The notes under the pieces were generated by a model. That model saw nothing but the letters and a program-made list of their open reading frames with translations, was not told the DNA's origin and did not search any database. Below, in pieces: positions 1-10,228 of a DNA stretch of 64,000 bases. Each line of letters opens with the position of its first letter. Position 1 is the first letter of the stretch. The position numbers and the translations under genes were made by a program. Source of the stretch: Orbilia blumenaviensis (lineage: Eukaryota > Ascomycota > Orbiliomycetes > Orbiliales > Orbiliaceae); contig JAVHNS010000008.1 of the NCBI GenBank assembly GCA_036872755.1, positions 1,364,001 through 1,428,000 of the forward strand. Direction: 5' to 3'.

Positions 1-2309
1 CTCCCGAATAATAAAACATTTTAAAAAGAAAGCAAGCCGCCTTATTGTCTTTGAAGTTGTTTTTTATACTGTTTTAAGTTCCCTTTTTTCTATAAACCGT
101 CTTGAGAAACCAGCCAAAACCCCGTACGGTAAGTATAAAAGAACTAAGCAATCTCTTGGGGCTAATTTACTTCAGCCCCAACCAGCCAGATAGCATCCCT
201 CCAGCGGAAGACTAATCGGGTGAGTGGCATCGCGGCGCGGTCATCCCAAGACCACAACGCCGTTTATAGATTTATTTATCTGCTCGCCTTCTCCAATCGG
301 GTGTACTTTTCTCAGGTAATTAGTCGCTGCTACAGCTATCCCCACTGTAGTCTAGTCTTGTAACGAGACCGCTGTAGCCTATATTCTAGCGATTGTGATT
401 TACCAACCATGTTTCACACCCGTCTCCAAGATCCCGGGCCGTGGTACGCAGCTGTATCACAAATTCCCTTCATGCTGATATCTTCAAGGCGAAACTTCAT
501 GTATACTTGGCACCGGTCACACGAAAGATATAGTAAATATCTCCATCATTCCAGAATGATCCGCGAGAAATCCAGATGCTGTTAGTGATCTTCGTGCCAC
601 CCACATGGAAGAAAAGGTCCGTATTTACGAGTTTCACCCACCACTATTATGACCGCAGACCCCGATTCAGCTAAGAGGATATATTCCCTGGTCGAAATTT
701 TTGGGAAGGGTTCATGGTAGAATAAGGCCTTGAAGTTCGGAAACCTCGCCACTATCACTGATTACCAAAAATACAAGTTCCGACGAAAAGCGTTTGGCAG
801 CTCTTTTTCAAGCTCGAACTTAAAGGTTTTGGAGCCAGTAGCATGTAGGAACGTGGGACTCTGTTTCCAGAAGGTTTGGAGGCGACTCCAGAATAGCGAA
901 ACTGTGGACATTAGCAATGTATTAATGTACGATTGATTCAATAGGAAACCCCATTAGTTCGGAACTGCATCAATCTCGTTCCAATGTCTGGGATCCAGGA
1001 CCAAATTCCCTCTTTTTAAAATATTGAATGGCTCCTTTCATTCATTCCCCATCCTACGATTCAATGGTTTTATGGAGCTAAAGACTTGTTATTCAGTTAT
1101 GGCACCAAAGCACTCGCCGACCTCGCATTATTCCTGAGAAAGGACGGTCGGCTCCTCGGGCAATATCTACATCCTGCAGGGATCGAATGCCTAGCTCGGC
1201 CATGTAGTATTCACAGGGATCCAAAGTTTTTCGATGAACCGCTGGAGTGAGTCCAAGAAACCCTAAGCGGCCCCTATTTTCACCTGAGCTAATCATGCTC
1301 CAGGTTCAAACCATAGAGATGGCTTAATGCCACTAGAGAAATGTAGTCTTCCATGCTGGCCATCGGCGGAGCATCCAGAGGTAATCTAAATATATCTTGA
1401 ATCATATTCACACGCTAGAGCAACGTAAACTCTGCTGCTCTTGTCCTCACTGTAGTCTGCATAGGCCAAAAATTTGGCAATGATGGAACTTCGCCTCGCT
1501 GCTTCTACGATGCTCAAATGCTTGCGGGGCGCAGAACCTTCTGATTCGAATTCGTGCACAGATGAGAGCATGAAAATTGAGGAGCAATATCTTATCCATC
1601 CATCCAAAAGACAATAAATCAAACTAGAACAAAGGAAAGACCAAGGAAAGGGACTCAGGCATTTTCGGTCGGGGTTTGTCCTAGTAAAGCCATACCACAG
1701 GACTGGATCTTAGAGGCTATGGTTCCATGCAAGTACAGATATATTAGGATAGGTATATTCCTTTGAAATAGATACAAGATGGGAGAACACGCATTAAGTG
1801 GGGTATTATTCCTTCATCCATGTTCAACAAGGTTTGCCATGTTACATCACAAAGTTGCATTTTGTCGCGTGAATTCCATGACATTATAACGCCAAAAGGT
1901 ATCTCGCTTCATATACAGTGTTAGAATCACGCTTTCCGCGGCGGGAATCGCCATATCATTCTAAAGCTCCACTTAAACTAGTAGTTCCTACCCAGGTGTT
2001 GTAGTATCTTTACTAGTCAGGGCCTGCAAATTCATGCATCCGAGCCCCTTTACATTTGCTTTTATCTTCATAAACGTCATTCATGACGCCAATGCTATGC
2101 CAAAGTCGTAACGAAGGAAGTTAAAGTACAACCGCATATGCTTTTTTCCCCTTTTCATAAGACCCAACGCCATCTTTTCATAATTTTCATATACAATTCC
2201 GTCTTTCGATCATATCTTAGCCAAGCACTGTGATATTTGTCTCATCTCCGCGGTGTAGATTTCCAACTACACCGTGCGACCATAGCCAACAGGGTCGTTG
2301 AAACCAAAC
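1..2309. other. Gene-free left end
   Basis: No open frame here resembles a known protein, and the longest frames are under 80 codons. Composition is mixed, with no tandem repeat or terminal repeat that I can see. It probably holds the downstream flank of the 2.3 kb GNAT gene and unassigned intergenic DNA. Confidence 0.5.
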
Positions 2310-2930
2310 TTAGAGGTTTATGATGCTCCTCCGTCGCTCCAACACGACATCCCTCCACATACCAACATGCATGATCCCTTCTTCGTCCCATTCCCCCGCA
2401 TCATCGTCTCGATAGAAACCATTGTTGGCCCACCAGCCCTGGACATTCGTTTGGGCGTGGATATAACACTTTCCATCCCATTTTATTCCCTCTGCCGGCG
2501 AATCGAACCCACCCGCCGATCCTTCGCTGGCAGCGTACCTAAGCGCTTCTTCAACCAACAACCTAGCCAACCCTAATTTTCGAAACGGCTTTAAAACGGC
2601 CAATCTGCCGAGGAGAACATATGATTTCTTAGAGACGGTAGGAGGAATCAGACGGATTGTACCAACCGGTGTACGGTTCTGGCTCAATTCGTTTTCGGGG
2701 GATATGCCGTCGACGGCATGCCTGTCGTGGTTACTGTGGTTTGAAACTGAGGGAATTGAAGCGTAGGTTACCCAGTGAATCGAGTCCTCGTCGTAGTCGT
2801 CCTTCTCGTTTTCAGCAGGGACATTTTGTTCATTGACGAACACTTCGACGCGGACAGACATAGCCTCTTCGAAGACTGGGTCTTTAGATGTCCCCCGCCG
2901 AATGAACGGGGTAGTGGATTCGAATGGCAT
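2310..2930 (-). CDS. GNAT family N-acetyltransferase
   Basis: This is a 206-residue single-exon protein of the GCN5-related N-acetyltransferase fold, which moves an acetyl group from acetyl-CoA to an amine; the substrate cannot be told. The N-terminal part (about residues 8-55) has the FIRRG and VRVEVFVNEQNVPAENE stretch typical of fungal GNATs of this kind. The central strand (about 115-140) reads LLGRLAVLKPFRKLGLARLL, matching GNAT motif A, where the R/Q-x-x-G-x-G/A segment binds the CoA pyrophosphate; here it is RKLGLA. The C-terminal part (YIHAQTNVQGWWANNGF, then GIMHVGMWR) matches motif B and the terminal strand. The first Met sits just before the domain, so this start is used. About 25 residues between motifs (HSNHDRHAVDG and neighbours) look like a surface-loop insertion. 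The call to GNAT is firm; anything more specific would be guesswork. Confidence 0.9.
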   Translation of the reverse strand: MPFESTTPFIRRGTSKDPVFEEAMSVRVEVFVNEQNVPAENEKDDYDEDSIHWVTYASIPSVSNHSNHDRHAVDGISPENELSQNRTPVGTIRLIPPTVSKKSYVLLGRLAVLKPFRKLGLARLLVEEALRYAASEGSAGGFDSPAEGIKWDGKCYIHAQTNVQGWWANNGFYRDDDAGEWDEEGIMHVGMWRDVVLERRRSIINL

Positions 2931-5900
2931 CTTGTCGGTAGTTTTTGTGGGGAGAGGAAACTTGGTTCAGTCAATGCTGCGGTAGTAGCTGGGAGCTCAA
3001 AAGAAGCTTAGTGGAGCTTGGAGGTGTTGTTTATGCAAGCTTTGTAAAAGCTTAAAAAACTCAAAAATTAAAGCTTAAAAAAAAAAGTGATGTAAATTAA
3101 TGAGAGATTTACAGAAAAGAGGCAGTGACTATCAGCCCGGCTGGTGAAGCTTAAGGAGAGGAAGAGGGGAAATTCAAAATCCTCGCAAACATTGGCTGCC
3201 TTTAAAAGTATTTTCTTCAAGACGAAATATTCTGCCAGATCACCAAATCCGGACCCCCCTTGTAAGCTCCTGGACAGCGCAGAAAACGCACGGGCGGTGG
3301 ATTGGCAGGGTTCGAATTTTTTTCTTCTTTTCTTTTGTATGAATGGTCGATCTTTGGCGTGGGAGGCAATTGCGTAGTCTCCAGATGGCATTGAGTGACG
3401 CTTTTTATATCCTGCTCCGGGTCACAGCATTGTCTGCCGCGAGCTAGCGAGGGGATCCTTCACGCGGCGCAGACGAAACGGATGGAACTAGTTCGAAGTA
3501 ACGCTATTCAAGCATACTTTAGTATGGGTATACCTACAGGCATGGCCGGCACTTTGGATGAAGCAAACGGCTTTTCCCAACCCAAAGACGTCTTTGACCA
3601 GATCGCCAAATTCGGTTCCTGAAGCTGTCTAGTCGCTTCTGCTCTCTCCTAGGCTGTCTCTGACTTCCCAGGAACCCTTGATGAGGATGACAACCGGCTG
3701 ACGGGACTTGGAAGGTACTAGCTGCCCGTGGCTAGCGTTCGCTCGTCGACGAGACCCCACAAACAGTCCTGGGGAAAAAACGTGCTTAGATTGCTTGCAT
3801 CATGCATGATGACCGAAGGGCTTCTGGGCACCCGAGCTTTGGTGGTACTGCCAAGGGAAGACTAACTGCAAGGGTCAGTTCTCCACTTTGAGAACCGAGC
3901 CAACCTCCAGGAACACCCATAGATCACTCGAAACGACTACCGCTCTGTTGGTCTCAGAGAGATTGAGCAGGGCGGGGGACTCACAAGAATGTTATGCCTG
4001 TGCTCCGTGGCGACTTTTGCACGATAATAATTCCTGCGAGGTTATCGCCGTCACGAATTGTTTGCTCTATCCCACTAGTATGCATATTTCGCTGGTGCTA
4101 CACAAGGACAGCAGCGAGTTAACAAGCTTTACTGCAAGCTGGCAAATACAAATGTTACTACTTACAGGTTGGAGTTCCCCTCTCAGCTGCCGAATCATCC
4201 GAACAAGAAGCTCGGAGGAACGCACCCATCATGCCACTTTCGCAGGGGTAGATGCGAGTTCCTGCAGATTGTGCCTGCGATAGTTCGTTTCAAGGCTTCG
4301 AGGCTGGTATCTTGACCTGGTTAGATAATCTGTTGAGGCAACACAGCGCCAGCGTAATGTAGCTTGCATCGCTTTATCGTGAGCGACTTACCTGGCACGA
4401 TGAAGAAGGAGCAATTCGATTGGCCGGGACTTGGATATGCTATTTGGGAGGACAAAGGCGGTCCGTGGCTCTAAAGCCGCGCTAGTTTCTCGGCATTTCT
4501 CCCGCCGGCCAGGCGTTTCCAGCAGTATTACTTAGAAGGCTCGAAATTAACTGTTAGGTTGCGGTTGAGCTTGGAAGCGATGTTGCTGTTCCATGCCATG
4601 CCAATTCGTTCTTTCATTCCCACCAACAACAGCCTTCCGTTCCCCCTTCTTCCCTCCTTCTTTCATCAAACCTCAACCTTTCACAACTCGCAACCGTCAT
4701 TTAAAACATTCTATCTAACAACTTTTTATATAAAACGCGGAGCTTCACAGTGGGATCGAATCAAGCCTCTAAGCAGAAGACATAAATCTTCGCAACCGTG
4801 AGTGAGGTTCACACTTCAAACATGACATCATAGCTCATCTCCTCTCATTACCAATACCTTAATTTTACTTGGCTGGAATTACCCGGCGACAGGGACATTC
4901 ACGGAACAGTCAGATGAAATAAGGCGAAACACTCGCTTTTTTCAAAACGGTATTTGGGAAAAGGCTTCAAAAAATTGACTATGCTGAAATAAACGCATTT
5001 TCGAACCCCTTCACCTCATTGTCGAATTTAAGTGGTCTCGGGAATTTACGCACTTCGTTCAACAGACCGTACAAGGTACAAGGAGCTCTTAGTCAAAAAG
5101 ATTGTCTGGGCAATTTGACACATCTTAAACCTCACCTTAAAAAAAAAAAAAAAATTATCTCCTTGGTCTGAAAACCTCACTCAAACTAGTTGCCATCTAG
5201 CACGGATAGACATGAGCACAGTTAGGAGTCACTCGTTCGAAATGCAACAAACAACCGGATAGCTTGCTAAAGTATTCAATATGACACAAGCTAGCAGGGT
5301 GATTGGTGATACCGAGGCTTTTCTCTCAACACCCCGTTTTAGTCCTATTCGAATCCAGCTCAACCATTGAATGACGACGCAAATGACAATCCTGGCCACA
5401 CCGAGAGTTACTACCAACTTGTAGCCAATATATTGAATACTTTTATACTAACCACGTACGCTGGCTCACTACAGCGGCTTGACTATCCGACCCAATCAGC
5501 AAACTACTCTGAAATCCTCCCGGACAAGGTTCGAACATTCATAGGTACTACTACATACAGGATCCTCAGAAGCAACTAAAGCTGGGTGAAGCCGAATGCC
5601 GACCTCCTGTCTAAGATGGCCCTATCCCGTTGGATCTTTCCCGCTGGTTGCGAACAATTTTATGAAGCAGAATTACTGAATGACATGGAAATACGAAAAA
5701 CTCTTGGTTGAATTTCCCGCAAGAGCTAGTCTCGACTGCAAGAGCAGAGAGCTCCAAAAGCTAAAGCAGCTTAACTACCCAAAACACTTCTACTAGAAGA
5801 CACTGGTCTGAAGGTCAATTTCCTCTTAAAAGTGAGCGATCAATAACCTTTGTGGGTTATACGGTGCTGGCCGTATAACGCCTCGCTTGGCTGGGTCTTC

Positions 5901-7242
5901 TTTGGTCCTTGATGAGTACGTATCGGCGCACCAAGGTAAAAAGCGTCACCTACCGCAACTGGGATGATACGTCCCCGAAGAAATAAAATAATATTTCCCA
6001 ACTTTAATGCATTATATATACACGGCTGGGCAGCTCTTTCACTGCGAGAATTCATTCTGTCGAACGATTTTCATTTTAGTCATCATAGCTCACTGGATCA
6101 GCGCAAGCTACAGTGACTGCCATCCACAGTTTGCATTTATATCGTAAAGGCCATATTTGTTGAGATACAAACTACGAGGCCACTTTCTTCGGAATACATA
6201 AAATACGAATGGAAGGCTTTTTTTATCGGGACCAGCATCGCGCTCTCCACGATCGCCAGATGCATATACAGTATCAGCTACATACCCTAAATTGATATTG
6301 TTGGTGTGGTTCCACATGCATATATGGCGCCCTACCCAGCAATAGAGCAGGAGGGCGCAGAGTCAAATATATGAAGGTACGGACTCGTGGAAGCTCCCTT
6401 AAAAACAGAGGTCATCCGCGTGCTACCTACTGAACCGAGGCAATTCCGCAATCCAGGAGCGACATTCCAAACTATAGTGATTGCCTCTCGCGTAGCCTCA
6501 GCGAAGCATATTGCATACGAAAAAATTCTTAGTTTTTTTGATTTTTTTTTTTTTTGACTCGGGACTTATATATATAGAGACACCGTAATCAGAATTGAGT
6601 TCCACAAAGAGAAGAAGGAGACCGGCCATGAAGCGTCGGCATTTCATCATATTGATATCCACGGGCAGCTTTGTATCAAACAGCGACATCTCCGAAAAAC
6701 ACGATAGCTGATCGACTGACATGCAATAGATCTACTTTATACACCGACTACAAAGGAAGACTCTGCAATACCAAGCGGCTCTCCGTAGCATGATCTGCCT
6801 ACCCGAGTTGTTCGGCTTCGAGCTTCGCAAAGTACAAAATCACACATATGTATCTACAATAATTTTTCTAAACCTTTCTTAAATGATCTAAAAGGCACTC
6901 TCTCAAAATCGTGGGAGGCACGGGCTATACTATTCAATTTATATAAATCGCACCATAATACAAATATTCTGGAACATGGGAGCTAGAGACAAGTCGAGAT
7001 TAAAGCATGGTCTAACAGATCAATTTCTAAGCCCGCTGTTAACCTTATATATAAATAAAATAATTATTGAAGCCGAAATGGCTCAACCTTCTCATCGTCT
7101 GACATCCCATGTTATAACGACTCATGATAAATGCACCTACTTACATAAATTAATATGAGCCACAGACCCGATATTAGGTGCTATTTAGGCCGGGAGGACA
7201 TGGGGCGTAACGTTAAGTAGTTTTGTATATAGTTCCATTCAT
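2931..7242. other. Intergenic, no supportable gene
   Basis: About 4.3 kb with only short shadow frames. It contains an A run of about 16 near 5139-5154, a T-rich run near 6539-6556 and AT-rich stretches toward 6.8-7.2 kb. I see no transposase or polymerase motif. It likely includes the promoter of the 2.3 kb GNAT gene just above 2930. Confidence 0.5.
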
Positions 7243-7977
7243 TCAATACTGATCCGCATCCTCCGGGGTACACCCCACATTCAATTCCCTGCTCAACATC
7301 CTCACGTCCCTCCTCTTCCCAAACTTCCATCCAATTCCTTTCAAAATCCCCATCGATTCAAACCCTCGTCGCTCGTAAAACTTACAGACTTGTCCGTCCA
7401 AGGTGGCATCCTCGTCTACAGCCATCAACGCCAACAGCTGTTTACACTTTACAGGAATCCCATAAATATATTTCTCTCCTCCGTGAATCTCATTGGGACC
7501 CGAAGAATGTGGTGCAGGCGCACCGCCTTCAGAGAAGGTAAAGTATTCGTTATTTTCCAAGTGTGCTATTAAGGCTGTGAGGAGAGCTGTTCCAACACCA
7601 CAGCCGCGTTGGGCAGGGGAGATGTAGAGTGATAGCTCAAGGGTATGGGCATAACCCAGCTTTGAAGGAATCCAAGTGGTCACTGTTGTAAAGCCTATGA
7701 CTTTCTCTTCTCGTTCGCTTTCCTTTCCTTCAGTACGAGTGTCATTGTTGTCGTTTGCAGGCTCATTGTCCTCGATGGCCACGAGGAACGGAAGCCTTCG
7801 GTGGTCGTAATTGTCAACTAGTACATGTTGGTAGTGTTTTTCCGGAAGTGGTCGGAATGCGAAGTTTGTGGTGGTGTGTAGGATGTAGTGGTCTACTATG
7901 GCGGTAATCTGGGGGACGTGAGTGACAGTTGCGGGAGCAATGCGGTAGCTTGGGGAGGATGCGTTGGATTGTTGCAT
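7243..7977 (-). CDS. GNAT acetyltransferase, phosphinothricin-acetyltransferase-like
   Basis: A 244-residue GNAT protein with the layout of the phosphinothricin/methionine-sulfoximine N-acetyltransferase group. It opens with SPSYRIAPATVTHVPQI, then a segment like the 'T-NF-x-x-x-P' part (ILHTTTNFAFRPLP) typical of that group. Motif A is LELSLYISPAQRGCGVGTAL, with the CoA-binding Q-R-G-C-G-V-G. The C-terminal part has CKFYERRGFESMGILKGIGWKFGKRRDVRML, the usual 'x-F-Y-x-x-x-G-F' helix and the last strand. Two low-complexity inserts interrupt the fold: an acidic/polar loop (NDNNDTRTEGKESEREE) and a Gly/Pro/His loop (GGAPAPHSSGPNEIHGGEK). The ATG at 7977 is preferred because it lies just before the domain. 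The frame stays open to an ATG at 8133, giving 52 extra residues with no family counterpart. Substrate unknown. Confidence 0.85.
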   Translation of the reverse strand: MQQSNASSPSYRIAPATVTHVPQITAIVDHYILHTTTNFAFRPLPEKHYQHVLVDNYDHRRLPFLVAIEDNEPANDNNDTRTEGKESEREEKVIGFTTVTTWIPSKLGYAHTLELSLYISPAQRGCGVGTALLTALIAHLENNEYFTFSEGGAPAPHSSGPNEIHGGEKYIYGIPVKCKQLLALMAVDEDATLDGQVCKFYERRGFESMGILKGIGWKFGKRRDVRMLSRELNVGCTPEDADQY

Positions 7978-9129
7978 TTTTGCTTTAGGGTTGGCGCATT
8001 TGATATCAAGTCTATAAACGGCCGACGGATGAGTACTAGGTCCCGTTATGAGATGGGCGGTACGTACTACGGTGTATATATCTAGAGGTTCGAATTGGCG
8101 AGCCGGGAAGGTGGTGCCGCGGGAAGAATTCAACGGTTTTGATTAGCTTTGAAGCTTATTACCAGTCTAAGTTGAATCCGGTATCTTCGTCTTGGGGCCT
8201 TGGAATGTTGCGTGGCCTGGCTCGGAAGCAGTGGTTTCTGCCTCGGTCAAGCCTGAGATTTTTTAGTATAGATGAAGCACCTAGGGAAGCTTTATAAGGG
8301 ATTTCTAAATGTATCCTGGATATTAGTCATAAACTAGTCCTTTAAGCTTTATAGTCGGCGATTGCAGAAGAGAGTTTGCTTTGGATGCCATGATATCTTT
8401 AATATGTCAAGATACCGAAGTACGTTGTAATTATAGATAAGCAAGGGCCCCGGAATAACGTTATTAATGTTGGTATCTGCATCCAGCCTATCACCTGCGA
8501 CCGGTGAAACCCGTCCTCATAATGCCCTAAAATACACTATTATACTGTTCCCTCAAGCATCGGGAAAAACATCTACTCATAATGCAGGCCCGTGCTAAGC
8601 GTACCCTAAAAAGATGGGGTAAGTATTGCTAGATACTTAAAGGTACTCAAGCACCCAAGTAATTACCCTGGTAAGTATTGAAGTACTCAAGTAAGTACTT
8701 ACTTAGGTATTGATGGGCTTGGTAGGTTTCTCCGCCGGTATTGTTTGACCGGCCGTGGGAGGATGTGGGAATCTCAATGACGAAATACGCAGCCAATGCA
8801 AGTGGCCCTGGCTAATTGGGGATAATGTATAAGTACAGGGTGTCACAATTCCAAGATTCGGTATCGCGATTTAGGATTAATGCCGATGTATAAATATTTT
8901 CTCAAAGATAAAATATTTCAACACACCCATATGCATTTAGGTATACACCTAGGTATATAATTATGAGTAAACGGGATAAAGAGACATTGTTGCCTTTGAT
9001 TATAACTCAGGGTTAAAATTGAATAAAACATTAAACCTTGAAACACTGATTAAGACCCTCGGATAAATACGCCGGATATCTCAGCAGATCGGGCTGGTAA
9101 CGATACACTACCTACAATCTCCCGACGAG
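7978..9129. other. Intergenic with TACTTAGGTA-like repeats
   Basis: No gene. A patch at about 8617-8722 is dense in short imperfect motifs of the type ACTTA/TAAGT/CTAGGTA (such as aagtaagtacttacttagg), and similar cctaggtat words recur near 8950 and at 38.3 kb. This is AT-rich palindromic filler of unknown function. Confidence 0.45.
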
Positions 9130-10228
9130 TCATGCACTCTTAACACCAACGGTCATAAACCCTTCAAAATCTCCGAATCCCATGATCTCAATCTTCTCAT
9201 CTAAAATCACACTCTTCACTTCGCTCAGTCCTGCATCCTTGAACCACCCTTCCATTTGCGCCAAGGTAAACCCGTGTGGTCCATGCCTATGCTTCTTGCC
9301 ACCCTCTTCGCTTCCATGGCTATGATCATGCTCATGGTGGTGTTGTTTATGATTATGCGAGTGTCCTTGTCCGTGATATATCCCGTGCTGTTTCCCTGCT
9401 TCCAAGAAATCCTTCTGGAAGTCCTTCATGTGGGTGTTATCATGACTACGGGATCTATACTCTTCATTCATCTTAAGTCTCTCCTCTTCCGTCCCGGCTT
9501 CAGCAGGGCTGACCATACTCCCCTCCCCAAGGGCGTTTAAGTCCCTTGCTAAAAACTCGATGATGACAACCCTTCCGCCGTCCTTCAGACGCTCTGCCAG
9601 CCGCTGCACGCCCAGAGCTGGGTTATCAACGTGGTGTAATGCTGCAGAGCAAATTGCGTAGTCGAAGTTGTTGTATTCCCCTCCGCTGAACTTCTCGGGT
9701 GTGTCCTTTGGGTCTGCGAGGAAGAGGTCGCCTTCTTCAGCGCGGATTAGGGATGGTGGGTAGGAGGAGCCGAGGGAACGGCGGTTGTACTCGGCTACCT
9801 GGTGGGGGTTTACATCGAGGGCTACTATTTTGGTGGTGTACGGGAGCAGAGACTGTGAAAACAAACACATACATATATGAGTAAATATGGTTTTATTTCT
9901 AAATAACTGACCACGGCAGAAGAGAGCACATACCAGAGAAACAACACCGGGACCACATGCGTAGTCCAGAAGTTTGACTTCCGTTGCTGGAGGGGAAGAG
10001 AGGGCGAGCCAGGTATCTTGACGCTGGATAAAGGCTCTGATCTGGCCTGTCAGTTTCTTCTGCCAGTCGAGCGAGTCGTAGGACGAAGTTGCGGTTCTAT
10101 AATATCATAAACTGAATAAATATCTCCGTCATATAAAAAGTATATGAATAAATTCTAGACGCGTAGAAAGTGAGATGTGCTTACTTCCAGAACTCATGGT
10201 TTCCTTGCTCAGAAAGTGGAGTAGGCAT
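9130..10228 (-). CDS. Class I SAM-dependent methyltransferase with His-rich insert (3 exons)
   Basis: Exons 10185-10228, 9934-10096 and 9130-9852 join in phase to give 309 residues; the introns (88 and 81 nt) are GT-AG. The protein starts MPTPLSEQGNHEFWKTATSS. SAM motif I is LLDYACGPGVVSL (about residues 56-69), and intron 2 falls right after it. Motif II is IVALDVNPHQVAEYN, the post-motif is DYAICSAALHHVDNP, and the motif III region is LKDGGRVVIIEFLARD. This is a methyltransf_11/12/25-type fold close to fungal 'UbiE-like' small-molecule methyltransferases; the acceptor cannot be predicted. Residues about 225-263 form an insert with 14 His in 39 residues (for example HSHNHKQHHHEHDHSHG), just before the final helix and strand (FTLAQMEGWFKDAGLSEV). 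Such a tract could bind Zn, Ni or Cu, but this is inference. Most likely cytosolic or nuclear: no signal peptide and no membrane segment. Confidence 0.85.

Noticed and set aside
3888..4283. 131-codon plus-strand frame
   Set aside because: No recognisable motif, no intron signals tied to it, in otherwise empty DNA.
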